A stretch of 64,000 nucleotides of DNA from NCBI GenBank assembly GCA_964244065.1, contig CAXTHH010000002.1:558001-622000 (forward strand). The letters are read 5' to 3'. Origin of the DNA: JASLDZ01 sp964244065. Its GTDB lineage: Bacteria; Pseudomonadota; Alphaproteobacteria; Caulobacterales; Caulobacteraceae. The stretch's first letter is position 1; each line of letters opens with the position of its first letter. The notes below the pieces were generated by a model. That model saw only the letters and a program-made list of their open reading frames with translations, had not been told where the DNA came from and did no database searches. Both the position numbers and the translations under genes were made by a program. Shown piece after piece: positions 1 to 8,132 of this stretch.

Positions 1-224
1 GTGTTCCCCGCCAGCCCCGCCCCCGCCGCGATCTCGTCCAGCGGCAGGCGGTCGGCCGCGCAGGCCTCGCCGATGGGCTCCAGGATCGCCGCCGGCAGGA
101 GGCCGACCGACACCTCGGCGTGGGCGAGCGCCCGCTCGAAGTCCAGCATCGCCTGCACGCGCGCCCGGTCGTCGAAGGCGGCGTCCATGGCGGGGGTGGA
201 GAACAGGGCGGAGGTCAGGCTCAC
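1..224 (-). CDS. pcaB: 3-carboxy-cis,cis-muconate cycloisomerase, N-terminal part (runs off the window)
   Basis: Only the first 74 codons are in the window; the gene continues past base 1. The product would convert 3-carboxy-cis,cis-muconate, made by PcaHG, to 4-carboxymuconolactone in the protocatechuate branch of the beta-ketoadipate pathway. The N-terminus (SALFSTPAMDAAF, then an L-D-F-E-R-A-L-A helix) is the usual opening of PcaB in the fumarase/argininosuccinate lyase superfamily. The GTG start lies 7 bases after the pcaG stop. The ATGATG just upstream is out of frame and quickly hits a stop. It is the fourth gene of the pobA-pcaHGB operon. The identification rests on a short fragment plus strong context. 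Confidence 0.85.
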   Translation of the reverse strand, partial: MSLTSALFSTPAMDAAFDDRARVQAMLDFERALAHAEVSVGLLPAAILEPIGEACAADRLPLDEIAAGAGLAGN

Positions 225-231
225 GGCCGCA

Positions 232-957
232 TCATAGGTCGAAGAAGACGGTCTCGCCCACGCCCTGCAGCACGATGTCGAACCGCCACCCCTCCCCCTT
301 GCGGCGGGCCACCAGGGTGTCGCGGCGCTCCGGCGGCGCGGCGGCCAGCACCGCGTCCTCGCCCAGGCCCTCGCCGTCCTCGAAGTAGATCCGCGTGACC
401 AGGCGCTTCAGCAGCCCGCGCCCGAACACGCCCACGGCGATGTGCGCCGCCTGCAGCGTGGTCCCGGGCCCGGGGACGCGGCCGGGGCGCACCGTGCGGA
501 AGCGGTAGGTCCCGTCCTGGTCGGTGGAGGCGCGGCCGAAGCCCTGGAAGTGCGGGTCGCGGGGCGGGGCGTCGCGGCCGTCGCCGGGGTAGCGCCCGCC
601 CGCGTCGGCCTGCCAGATCTCCACCATGGCGTCGGGCACGGGCTCGCCGGCCCCGTCGGTCACCCGGCCGAAGAGGGCGATCACCTCGCCGGCCACCTCG
701 CCCTCGCGCGGCGGGGTGAGGTGCAGCACGTAGTGTTCCTCCGCGAACAGCTCGGGACGGGCCCCCATGTCGGACCGGCCCACGAGGTCCGCCCCGCCCT
801 TCCACGGCAGGCCGTAGTGGAAGAAGGGCCCGACGGTCTGCGAGGGCGTCTGGCCGAACCGGGCGGGGTCCTGGTTGTCCGGCCGCGGCGCGGGCGCCTC
901 GACGCCGAGGGGATTGGCGTCGTCGGCGACGCCGGCGGGGGCGCCGTCAGTGGTCAT
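232..957 (-). CDS. pcaG: protocatechuate 3,4-dioxygenase alpha subunit
   Basis: This is the 241-residue alpha chain of the intradiol ring-cleaving dioxygenase that opens protocatechuate to 3-carboxy-cis,cis-muconate. The family usually has about 200 residues; the extra length is a low-complexity N-terminus rich in Ala, Pro and Asp before the conserved QTPSQTVGPFFHYGLPW segment at about residue 36. As expected for alpha chains, the iron-ligand tyrosines and histidines of the beta chain are not kept: the region equivalent to the beta HIH motif reads AAHIAVGVFG. The ATG start lies inside the last codons of pcaH (11-base overlap), so the two subunits are probably translationally coupled and made in equal amounts. 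Confidence 0.95.
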   Translation of the reverse strand: MTTDGAPAGVADDANPLGVEAPAPRPDNQDPARFGQTPSQTVGPFFHYGLPWKGGADLVGRSDMGARPELFAEEHYVLHLTPPREGEVAGEVIALFGRVTDGAGEPVPDAMVEIWQADAGGRYPGDGRDAPPRDPHFQGFGRASTDQDGTYRFRTVRPGRVPGPGTTLQAAHIAVGVFGRGLLKRLVTRIYFEDGEGLGEDAVLAAAPPERRDTLVARRKGEGWRFDIVLQGVGETVFFDL

Positions 958-1672
958 GGCCGTCCTCGACCGGGGTGGCGGCGGGGCCGCGCAGCACGAT
1001 GTCGAAGCGGTAGCCCAGCGCCCAGTTGGGCCGCGTCAGCCCCATGTCCAGCCGCGCCACCAGGCGGTCGCGGTGCGGCGCGGGCACGGCGTTGGCGATG
1101 GGGTCGATCTCGATCAGCGGGTCGTCGGGGAAGTAGAGCTGGGTCACCAGCCGCGTGGCGAAGGCGGGCCCCAGCAGCGACAGGTGGATGTGCGCCGGCC
1201 GCCAGGCGTTGGCGTGGTTGCCCCACGGATAGGCCCCTGGCCGGATGGTGGTGAAGGCGTAGCGGCCCTCCGCGTCGGTGACCACGAGGCCGGCCCCGGT
1301 GAAGTTGGGGTCCAGCGGCGCGTCCCACTGGTCGCGGGCGTGGATGTAGCGGCCGCAGGCGTTGGCCTGCCAGATCTCGACCACCGTGTGCGGCACGGGG
1401 CGCGCCCGCTCATCGAGCACCCGGCCGGAGACGACGATGCGCTGGCCCAGCGGAGCGCCCGGCTGCTGGCGCGTGAGGTCGGCGCGGGCGGGGCCCAGCA
1501 GCCCGTCCCACGCGCCCGCCCCGCCGCCGGCGGGCCCGGTGACCTCCGTCAGCGTCTGCACCAGCGGGACCAGGGGCTGCGAGGGCGAGCGCAGCGCGGT
1601 CGAGCGGTAGGGCGGGAAGCGGGAGGGCGGCTGCCCCGCGTCCTCTCCGGCATAGGGCGTCACCTCCGTCAC
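947..1672 (-). CDS. pcaH: protocatechuate 3,4-dioxygenase beta subunit
   Basis: This is the 241-residue iron-bearing beta chain of protocatechuate 3,4-dioxygenase. The four non-haem Fe(III) ligands expected for the family are visible: Tyr109 (in ACGRYIH), Tyr148 (in GAYPWGN), His161 and His163 (in WRPAHIHLS). The fold core begins after about 75 residues. The start is taken as the GTG two bases after the pobA stop; the frame stays open far upstream, but that part is antisense to or overlaps pobA and has no family similarity. The gene lies between pobA and pcaG, so 4-hydroxybenzoate hydroxylation and ring opening share a transcript. Confidence 0.96.
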   Translation of the reverse strand: MTEVTPYAGEDAGQPPSRFPPYRSTALRSPSQPLVPLVQTLTEVTGPAGGGAGAWDGLLGPARADLTRQQPGAPLGQRIVVSGRVLDERARPVPHTVVEIWQANACGRYIHARDQWDAPLDPNFTGAGLVVTDAEGRYAFTTIRPGAYPWGNHANAWRPAHIHLSLLGPAFATRLVTQLYFPDDPLIEIDPIANAVPAPHRDRLVARLDMGLTRPNWALGYRFDIVLRGPAATPVEDGHDH

Positions 1673-1674
1673 GG

Positions 1675-2859
1675 TCAGGCCGCCTCCAGCGGCAGGCCGA
1701 CGTAGTTCTCGGCGAACACGGCCTGCGCGGCGGGAGACTGGCGCAGATAGTCGAGCTCGGCCACCTGCAGCCGGCGGTCGATGGCCGGGGCGCCGGGGAA
1801 GCGGTGCGTCAGGCTCGTGAACCACCAGGAGAACCGCTCCGCCTTCCACACCCGCGCCAGGGCCCGGGCGGAGTAGCCGTCCAGCAGGGCGTCCGTCCCC
1901 TCGGCGTAGTGGGCGATCATCGCCTCGGAGAGGTAGGTCACGTCGGAGGCGGCCAGGTTCATGCCCTTGGCCCCGGTGGGCGGCACGATGTGCGCCGCGT
2001 CGCCCGCCAGGAACAGGGCGCCCCACCGCATGGGCTCAGCCACGAAGCTGCGCAGCGGCGCCATGGACTTCTCGAACGAGGGCCCCCGCACGATCCGCGC
2101 CGCCGCCTCGGGCCCCAGGCGCACCGCCAGCTCGTCCCAGAAGCGGTCGTCCGGCCACGCCTCCGGCTGCGTGTCGAGGGGCGCCTGCAGGTAGTAGCGG
2201 CTGCGGGTCGGCGAGCGCATGGAGGCCAGGGCGAAGCCGTTGGCGTGGTTGGCGTAGATCAGCTCGTCGTTGCAGGGCGCCACGTCGGCCAGGATGCCCA
2301 GCCAGCCGAACGGATAGGCCTTCTCGTAGACCCGGAGCACCTCGGCCGGGATGGCGGCGCGGCTGACGCCGTGGAAGCCGTCGCACCCGGCCACGAAGTC
2401 GCAGTCCAGCCGCACCTCCGCGCCGCCGTCCCCCCGCCACGTCACCGAGGGCGAGGCGGTCTCCAGGCCCTGCAGCGCCACGTCCCCGGCGTCGAACACG
2501 ATGGGCAGGTCGCGCGCCGCGGCGGCGTCGAACAGGTCCTTCATGACCTCCGACTGGCCGTAGACCACCACGGTGCGCCCGCCGGTGAGTTCGGAGAAGC
2601 CGACGCGGAACATGGCGCCGTCGTTGACGATGTTGGTCCCGTCGTGGACCAGCCCCTCGCGCCGCAGCCGCCCGTCGACGCCGATGGCGGCCATCAGCGC
2701 GACGGTGCCGCTCTCCACCACCCCCGCCCGCACCCGCCCCTCGACATAGGCGCGGTCGCGGCGCTCGATCACGACCACGCCGACGCCGGCCTGGTGAAGC
2801 CGGTGCGCGAGCAGCAGGCCGGCCGGGCCCGCGCCGATGACGGCGACCTGCGTGCGCAT
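1675..2859 (-). CDS. pobA: 4-hydroxybenzoate 3-monooxygenase
   Basis: FAD- and NAD(P)H-dependent hydroxylation of 4-hydroxybenzoate to protocatechuate. The 394-residue length equals that of the well-studied Pseudomonas enzyme. Visible motifs are the N-terminal dinucleotide fold (VIGAGPAGLL at residues 7-16) and the C-terminal FAD-ribityl motif (AGDAAHIVPPTGAKGMNLA). The ATG is chosen because the fold starts immediately after it; the 42 codons of open frame upstream run into the intergenic region and do not look like protein. First gene of the pobA-pcaHGB operon, divergent from the AraC-type regulator. Confidence 0.97.
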   Translation of the reverse strand: MRTQVAVIGAGPAGLLLAHRLHQAGVGVVVIERRDRAYVEGRVRAGVVESGTVALMAAIGVDGRLRREGLVHDGTNIVNDGAMFRVGFSELTGGRTVVVYGQSEVMKDLFDAAAARDLPIVFDAGDVALQGLETASPSVTWRGDGGAEVRLDCDFVAGCDGFHGVSRAAIPAEVLRVYEKAYPFGWLGILADVAPCNDELIYANHANGFALASMRSPTRSRYYLQAPLDTQPEAWPDDRFWDELAVRLGPEAAARIVRGPSFEKSMAPLRSFVAEPMRWGALFLAGDAAHIVPPTGAKGMNLAASDVTYLSEAMIAHYAEGTDALLDGYSARALARVWKAERFSWWFTSLTHRFPGAPAIDRRLQVAELDYLRQSPAAQAVFAENYVGLPLEAA

Positions 2860-2993
2860 GACCGACCTCCCGCATCGCTCTGGGCCCAGGGCCGGCGACT
2901 TCGGCGCCACCGTCGATCTCCGGCCGCTCCCGGGCGATGGACGCGGCGGCGCAAGACTTGGACTTTTCGTCGCTCCCGGGACCATGATGGGGG
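2860..2993. promoter_or_regulatory. divergent promoter region between pobA and the AraC-type regulator
   Basis: These 134 bases separate the divergent starts of pobA and the regulator. The A/T-richest part (about 2953-2972, around GACTTGGACTTTTC) lies close to the regulator start. No clear -35/-10 pair or operator was recognised. The arrangement implies that the regulator acts here. Confidence 0.45.
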
Positions 2994-3881
2994 GTGACCC
3001 CCGCCGCCGAGATCCCCCGCTTCTTCCTCTACGGCGAGCCCCCGCGCGCGGTGGACGGCCGCTTCCTGCACCTGGAGGCGCTGGACGACCGCAGCCGCCC
3101 CAGCGAATGGACCATCCGCGCCCACTCCCACCCCGACCTGCACCACCTGTTCCTGATCCGCGAGGGCGCGGGGGCCATGACGGTGGAGGGGCGGGCGCTT
3201 CCCTTCCACGCGCCCTGCCTGCTGCTGGTGCCGGCCGGGGCGGTGCACGGCTTCGCCTTCGAGGCCGAGTCGGCCGGCGCCGTGCTCACCCTGGCCGACG
3301 CCGTGTGGGACGGATTGACCCGCCGCGCCCCCGAGCTCGCCGCCGTGTTCGCGCGCGCGGCGGTGCTGGATGCGGCGGGCGTGCTGGCCGAGGTGACCGG
3401 GCGCCTCGACGCCCTGGCGCGCGAGCTGTCCTGGGCCGCCCCCGGGGCCGAGGCGGCGGTGGAGGCGGAGGTGACGGCGCTCCTCGTCTGCACGCTGCGA
3501 CTGGCCGTGGCGGCCAGCCCGGCGCCGGGCGTCGCGGTGGGCCGCGAGGCGGAGCTGGTCGCGCGCTTCCGCGCCGCCGTCTCGCGCCGGGTGCGCACCC
3601 CGTGGTCGCTGGAGGCGTACGCCGCCGAGCTGGGCGTCACCCCACCCCGGCTGCGCGCCGCGTGCCGCCGCGTGCTGGGCAAGGGCCCGATGGCGCTCGT
3701 GCAGGAGCGGCGGATGCTGGAGGCCAAGCGCCTCCTCGCCTATTCGAGCCTGGGCGTCGCCGAGATCGCCTACATGCTGGGCCTGGAGGACGCCGCCTAC
3801 TTCAGCCGCGCCTTCGCCCGGTGCGAAGGCCGGTCGCCCCGCGCCTACCGCGACGGACTGCGCGCGCCGCCTCCATCCTGA
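2994..3881 (+). CDS. AraC-family transcriptional regulator of pobA (PobR/PobC type)
   Basis: A 295-residue AraC/XylS protein. An N-terminal cupin-like sensor (His-rich stretch HSHPDLHHLF at about 43-52, then the MTVEGRALPFHAPCLLLVPAG strand run given here only in part: LLLVPAGAVHGF) is followed by two helix-turn-helix units at about 195-290 (LEAYAAELGVTP and LGVAEIAYMLGLEDAAYFSRAF). The start is GTG. Divergent position next to pobA and the sensor layout fit activators of 4-hydroxybenzoate hydroxylase genes in proteobacteria; the inducer, presumably 4-hydroxybenzoate, is an inference from position. It converges with hmgA across 90 bases in which nothing was recognised. Confidence 0.88.
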   Translation: MTPAAEIPRFFLYGEPPRAVDGRFLHLEALDDRSRPSEWTIRAHSHPDLHHLFLIREGAGAMTVEGRALPFHAPCLLLVPAGAVHGFAFEAESAGAVLTLADAVWDGLTRRAPELAAVFARAAVLDAAGVLAEVTGRLDALARELSWAAPGAEAAVEAEVTALLVCTLRLAVAASPAPGVAVGREAELVARFRAAVSRRVRTPWSLEAYAAELGVTPPRLRAACRRVLGKGPMALVQERRMLEAKRLLAYSSLGVAEIAYMLGLEDAAYFSRAFARCEGRSPRAYRDGLRAPPPS

Positions 3882-3971
3882 GCCGCGACGTCGATCCTGC
3901 GACGCGCGTCCACCACCTCGGCCGCCACGAAGGCGAGGTCTAGGCCGGCGTGCGCCCCTCCCCGCCGGATC

Positions 3972-5336
3972 CTATCGGGAGACGGCGTCCGCCGGCGGCC
4001 GGCCCTTGGCGAAGCCGCTCCAGCAGTCGTCGTAGTCGAGCTGCATCAACGGGCTCTCCGCCGCGTGGCGGGTGGTGTGAAGCACGAAGCGCGTCTCGAA
4101 CATGAAGGCCATCGTGCCGTCGATCTTGTGCGGGGCCAGCGGCGCGGCCGACGCCTTCTCCCAGCTCGCCTGGTCAGGCCCGTGGCCCGACATCTGGTTG
4201 TGCAGCGAGGCCCCGCCCGGCGCGAAGCCGCCGGCCTTGGCGTCGTAGGCGCCGGTGATGAGCCCCATGAACTCGGTCATGACGTTCCTGTGGAACCAGG
4301 GCGGCCGGAACGTGTCCTCGGCCACCATCCAGCGCGGCGGGAAGATCACGAAGTCGCAGTTGGCCACGCCCGGCGTGTCGCTGGGCGAGGTCAGCACCGT
4401 GAAGATCGACGGGTCTGGGTGGTCGAAGCTGACCGTGTTGATCGTGTTGAAGCGCCGCAGGTCGTAGCGGCAGGGGGCGAGGTTGCCGTGCCAGCCCGCC
4501 ACGTCAAAGGGCGAGTGGTCCAGCGTGGTGGTCCACAGCCCGCCCTGGAACTTCAGCACCAGCTCGTGGGGTGCGTCCACGTCCTCGCACCAGGCGGCGG
4601 GGGTCTCAAAGTCGCGGGGGTTGGCCAGGCCGTTGGCGCCGATGGGGCCCAGGTCGGGCAGGCGGAACGGCGCGCCGTAGTTCTCCAGCACGTAGCCGCG
4701 CACCGGCCCGTCCACCAGCTCCACCCGGAAGCGCAGGCCGCGGGGGACCAGGGCCACCTGCTGCGGCTCCACCGTCAGCCGCCCGAGCTCGGTGACGAGC
4801 CGGATCGCGCCCTCCTGCGGCACGATCAGGAGCTCGCCGTCGGCGCTGGAGAGCGCGCGGCGCTCCATCGAGAGCGTCGCGCCGTAGAGGTGCACGCCCA
4901 CGCCCGCCTGCGTCGCCACGTCGCCCGCGGCGGCGTAGGTGACGAGCCCGTCCACGAAGTCCACCGGCTCCACCGGCAGGGGGGCGGGGTCCCACCGCAT
5001 CCGGTTGGGCGAGGGCGGGGGGGCGTCGCGCAGCGGGGCCGAGCGCACGAGGCTGGGCCGGGCGTAGGGCGCATAGGCGCCGTGGTTGGCCGTGGGTCGC
5101 AGCCGGTAGAGCCAGCTGCGCCGGTTCTCGGCCCGCGGCGCGGTGAAGGCCGAGCCCGACACCTGCTCGGCGTACAGGCCGTAGGCCGGGCGCTGCGGGC
5201 TGTTGCGCCCCACGGGCAGGACGCCCGGCGCGACCTCCGTGGCGAAGTGGTTGGCGAAGCCGCTCATCACCGGCTCGCCCCGCGCCTGGAAGGCCTCGCT
5301 GGCGAGGTCGGGCCGCAGCCCCGCATCGTCGGCCAT
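3972..5336 (-). CDS. hmgA: homogentisate 1,2-dioxygenase
   Basis: Opens homogentisate to 4-maleylacetoacetate in tyrosine and phenylalanine breakdown. The 454-residue product carries the three expected Fe(II) ligands: His349 (PPWFHRN), Glu355 (MTEFMGL) and His385 (SGHGPDQ). The family opening GFANHFATE is at 26-34. The ATG at 5336 has a good Shine-Dalgarno sequence (AAGGGGG), but Met24 would give a protein of the more usual 430-residue length and cannot be excluded. It follows hppD by 16 bases and is surely cotranscribed. No maleylacetoacetate isomerase or fumarylacetoacetase gene is next to it. Confidence 0.97.
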   Translation of the reverse strand: MADDAGLRPDLASEAFQARGEPVMSGFANHFATEVAPGVLPVGRNSPQRPAYGLYAEQVSGSAFTAPRAENRRSWLYRLRPTANHGAYAPYARPSLVRSAPLRDAPPPSPNRMRWDPAPLPVEPVDFVDGLVTYAAAGDVATQAGVGVHLYGATLSMERRALSSADGELLIVPQEGAIRLVTELGRLTVEPQQVALVPRGLRFRVELVDGPVRGYVLENYGAPFRLPDLGPIGANGLANPRDFETPAAWCEDVDAPHELVLKFQGGLWTTTLDHSPFDVAGWHGNLAPCRYDLRRFNTINTVSFDHPDPSIFTVLTSPSDTPGVANCDFVIFPPRWMVAEDTFRPPWFHRNVMTEFMGLITGAYDAKAGGFAPGGASLHNQMSGHGPDQASWEKASAAPLAPHKIDGTMAFMFETRFVLHTTRHAAESPLMQLDYDDCWSGFAKGRPPADAVSR

Positions 5337-5352
5337 GACGGCCCCCTTCGCT

Positions 5353-6414
5353 TCAGGCCGCGGCGACGACGCCGCGACGGATCTGGTCGAGCTCGATGGA
5401 CTCGAACAGGGCCTGGAAGTTGCCCGCCCCGAAGCCCTCGTTGCCCTTGCGCTGGATGATCTCGAAGAAGATCGGCCCGAACAGCGTCTCGGTGAAGATC
5501 TGCAGCAGCAGGCCCTCGTCGCCCGCCGCCCCGTCGATCAGGATGCGGTTGGCGCGCAGGCGCTCCAGGTCCTCGCCGTGGCCGGGCACCCGGGCGTCGA
5601 CCAGCTCGTAGTAGGTCTCGATCGTGTCCTGCAGCTTCACGCCGCGCGCGCGCAGGCGCTCCACGGTGTCGTAGATGTCGGGGGTGGTGAGGGCCAGGTG
5701 CTGAATGCCCTCGCCGTTGTACTCGCGGAGGAACTCCTCGATCTGGCTGTGCTCGTCCTGGCTCTCGTTCAGCGGGATGCGGATGGCGCCGTCCGGGGCG
5801 ATCATGGCTTGGCTGAACAGCGCCGTCGCCTTGCCCTTGATGTCGAAGTACTTCTGCTCCTCGAAGCCGAACAGGCGCGCGTAGAAGCCCGACCAGGTGC
5901 GCATCTCGCCGCGGCGCACGTTGTGGGTCAGGTGGTCGAGGAGGTCGAGGCCGACGTTGTTCTCGCGCTCGGCCTGCTCCCAGCCGGCGATCTCGGTCCA
6001 GCCGGCGTAGAGGCCGCCGTCCTTCGGCGCGTCCACCAGATAGAGGTAGGAGCCGCCGATGCCCTCGATGGCGTAGGAGCCCTCGCCCAGCGATCCCTGC
6101 GCCACGTCCACCGGCTTGGCGCCGTTGGCGACCGCCGCGGCGTGGGCCTGCGCCGCATCGGCCACCCGGAACGCCATGCCGCTGGCGGAGGGCCCGTGCA
6201 GCTTGCGGAACTCCGCCGCCTGGCCTGTGGGCTCGCGGTTCAGCAGCAGGTTGATGCGGCCCTGCTTGTAGCGGACGATGTCCTTGGTCGGGTGGCGGTG
6301 CGCGGGCACGAAGCCCAGCTGCTCGAACTGCGCGGCCATGGCGTCCGGGTCGGGCGAGGTGAACTCGCAGAACTCGAACCCGTCGAGACCGAGGGGGTTG
6401 GTCGCTTCGGGCAT
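5353..6414 (-). CDS. hppD: 4-hydroxyphenylpyruvate dioxygenase
   Basis: Converts 4-hydroxyphenylpyruvate to homogentisate. At 353 residues it has the usual bacterial length and two VOC-type halves. The iron ligands are His161 (LLDHLTHN), His239 (GIQHLALTTPD) and Glu318 (FFEIIQRKG), with the typical C-terminal GFGAGNFQALFESIE stretch. The start is ATG with GGAACG eight bases upstream. First gene of hppD-hmgA. Its start is only 14 bases from that of the divergent MarR gene, so its promoter must lie inside the regulator's 5' coding sequence. Confidence 0.97.
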   Translation of the reverse strand: MPEATNPLGLDGFEFCEFTSPDPDAMAAQFEQLGFVPAHRHPTKDIVRYKQGRINLLLNREPTGQAAEFRKLHGPSASGMAFRVADAAQAHAAAVANGAKPVDVAQGSLGEGSYAIEGIGGSYLYLVDAPKDGGLYAGWTEIAGWEQAERENNVGLDLLDHLTHNVRRGEMRTWSGFYARLFGFEEQKYFDIKGKATALFSQAMIAPDGAIRIPLNESQDEHSQIEEFLREYNGEGIQHLALTTPDIYDTVERLRARGVKLQDTIETYYELVDARVPGHGEDLERLRANRILIDGAAGDEGLLLQIFTETLFGPIFFEIIQRKGNEGFGAGNFQALFESIELDQIRRGVVAAA

Positions 6415-6428
6415 GGGAGCGTTCCGAA

Positions 6429-6935
6429 TTGGTATCAGATGAAACCGTTCTCGCGGACCCGTCCGCCGATGTCAATGCGCCGCCGACGCTGCGCCTCGCC
6501 GACTTCCTGCCCTACCGGCTCTCGCTGGCGTCCAACCTGGTCAGCGAGGCCATCGCGCGCGCCTACGCCCGCCTGTTCGGCCTCTCCATCCCCGAGTGGC
6601 GGCTCGTGGCCGTGCTGGCCGAGACCAACGGCGGCACGCAGCGGGACGTCGTCCTGCGCACGCGGATGGACAAGGTCACCGTCAGCCGGGCCGCGGCGGC
6701 GCTGGTCGGCCGCGGCCTGGTCCGGCGCCTGGAGCCCGGCGCCGACCGGCGCTCGCGCCTGCTGATCCTCTCCTCGGCCGGCCGCGCCCTGTACGCGGAC
6801 GTCGCCCCCCAGGCGCTCCGGCTCGAGGCGCTGCTGTTCCGGGGCTTCGACGCCGAGGCGCTGGCGCGCTTCAGGGCGTCGCTGCTGCAGCTGGAGGCCG
6901 CGGCGTCCGAGGTGCTCGCCACGGACCTGGACTGA
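6429..6935 (+). CDS. MarR-family transcriptional regulator, probable regulator of hppD-hmgA
   Basis: A 168-residue winged-helix protein. The dimerisation helix begins at LRLADFLPYRL (about residue 20), the recognition helix region is RMDKVTVSRAAAALVGRGLV (about 80-99), and the wing carries PGADRRSRLL. The only start in frame before the conserved part is a TTG at 6429 without a clear ribosome site; start-codon choice is therefore unsure and a leaderless mRNA is possible. Its divergent position 14 bases from hppD, with a dyad in the shared region, argues for control of homogentisate-pathway genes and of itself. The effector is not known from sequence. Confidence 0.85.
   Translation: MVSDETVLADPSADVNAPPTLRLADFLPYRLSLASNLVSEAIARAYARLFGLSIPEWRLVAVLAETNGGTQRDVVLRTRMDKVTVSRAAAALVGRGLVRRLEPGADRRSRLLILSSAGRALYADVAPQALRLEALLFRGFDAEALARFRASLLQLEAAASEVLATDLD
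6431..6446. promoter_or_regulatory. inverted repeat, candidate MarR operator
   Basis: GGTATCAGATGAAACC is a 7-2-7 dyad with one mismatched pair (GGTATCA against GGTTTCA). It lies directly downstream of a possible hppD -10 element and on top of the first codons of the MarR gene, where a repressor would block both genes. Function is inferred from position and symmetry. Confidence 0.55.
6447..6475 (-). promoter_or_regulatory. candidate hppD promoter
   Basis: On the minus strand TTGACA (6475-6470) is followed after 17 bases by GAGAAC (6452-6447). The -35 is a perfect consensus, while the -10 is weak. The predicted transcript would begin within the dyad at 6431-6446, about 25 bases before the hppD ATG. 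Confidence 0.45.
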
Positions 6936-7003
6936 GGCGGACTGATCGCGTCCGTAGATCAATCCTGGCGCGCCGGCCGAACGCGGCCCGCCGCGCGCCC
7001 GGC

Positions 7004-7009
7004 TAGGCT
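7004..7009 (+). promoter_or_regulatory. TAGGCT hexamer upstream of the EAR-repeat gene
   Basis: A TAGGCT hexamer in the context GGCTAGGCTG lies 40 bases before the ATG at 7050. The same word recurs before four other genes in this window and may be a -10-like element. No matching -35 was found. Confidence 0.35.
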
Positions 7010-7049
7010 GACGCGAAAAGAAGCGGCCACGCTCGGACCCGGGAGACCC

Positions 7050-8132
7050 ATGCGCCTCGTCGAACACCAACGTCTCGCCACCTCGGGGGCGCGGACCGCG
7101 CTGCCGTTCCGCATCGACGGGGGGCTGCGCCTGGTCGTGCCGCAGCTCTCCACCGACGTCGAGGGCGAGCGCCCCTACATGAACGGCGGGAACAGCGACG
7201 TGGACGCGCTCCTCTACCGCTGGGAGGGCGGCCGCTTCCTGGAGGACGGATCCCTGCCGTGTCCCGGCGGCGAGGACGCGCATGTGTTCCGGATCGGCGC
7301 CGACACCTTCCTGGCGCTGGCCAGTATCCGCACGGGCCGCAGGCCCTACGACATGAACGCCCAGTCGGTGATCCACCGGTGGACGGGGGCGGGCTGGGCG
7401 CCGTTCCAGTCGCACCCCACCTTCGCCGGGCGGCAGTGGACGTCCTTCACCGTCGGCGACCGCGTCTTCATGGCCCTCGCCGGCGGCGTGACGATGCCCG
7501 GGCCCGAGCGGCGCCACTTGGCCAACTCGCACGTGCTGGAATGGACCGGCGGACGGTTCGAGGTGTTCCAGGTGCTGGACGGGCTGTGGGGCTACAATTT
7601 CGAGGCGTTCGAGATCGCGGGCGACACCTACCTCGCCTACGCCGACCACGCCGGCCCCTCGCCGCTGTACCGGTGGGACGGCGAGCGGTTCGCGCCGGTG
7701 CAGGCGTTCGGGGTCTCGGGCGGCCGCGCCTTCCGGCACTTCCGCCGCGACGGGACCGACTGGCTGCTCTACGCCGCCATCGACGGCGACTCGGAGCTTT
7801 ACGCCTGGACGGGCGCCGCCTTCGAGCGCCGCCAGACGCTGGGCGGCCCGGGCGGGCGGGAGTGGGCGCTGGTCCCCCTGGCGGACGACCTCTACGCCGT
7901 GCGCGTCTGCTTCATCGAGGGCACGCCTGCCGCGCCGAAGACCGACCTCCTGTCGCAGGTCTACCGCTGGGAGAGCGGAGGCTTCGCCAAGGTGCTGGAC
8001 TTCCCGACCTTCGGCGGGACCGACGCCGAGCCCTTCCAGGAGGACGGCGTGCAGTACCTCGTGGTGTCCAACAGCCTGACCGCCGACATCCGCTTCCGGC
8101 AGGACACCGTCGTCTACAGGATGGAGCCGTGA
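7050..8132 (+). CDS. EAR/EPTP-repeat seven-bladed propeller protein
   Basis: A 360-residue protein made of seven divergent repeats at about 16-72, 77-126, 130-180, 184-226, 228-270, 272-325 and 327-360. Each ends in an aromatic x-Trp turn: YRW57, HRW110, LEW164, YRW208, YAW252, YRW306, YRM357. The pattern (FLALAS, later S-V-I-H-R-W, then F-Q-S-H-P-T) matches the epilepsy-associated/epitempin repeat known from animal LGI proteins, which forms a seven-bladed beta-propeller. No signal peptide is visible, so it is probably cytoplasmic. No catalytic residues are evident; a binding role is likely. The following gene overlaps it by 4 bases, so the two products probably work together. Confidence 0.75.
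   Translation: MRLVEHQRLATSGARTALPFRIDGGLRLVVPQLSTDVEGERPYMNGGNSDVDALLYRWEGGRFLEDGSLPCPGGEDAHVFRIGADTFLALASIRTGRRPYDMNAQSVIHRWTGAGWAPFQSHPTFAGRQWTSFTVGDRVFMALAGGVTMPGPERRHLANSHVLEWTGGRFEVFQVLDGLWGYNFEAFEIAGDTYLAYADHAGPSPLYRWDGERFAPVQAFGVSGGRAFRHFRRDGTDWLLYAAIDGDSELYAWTGAAFERRQTLGGPGGREWALVPLADDLYAVRVCFIEGTPAAPKTDLLSQVYRWESGGFAKVLDFPTFGGTDAEPFQEDGVQYLVVSNSLTADIRFRQDTVVYRMEP

Noticed and set aside
3882..3971. Possible gene remnant between the AraC gene and hmgA
   Set aside because: A short minus-strand stretch reads like protein, but it is under 30 codons and has no start or recognised family.
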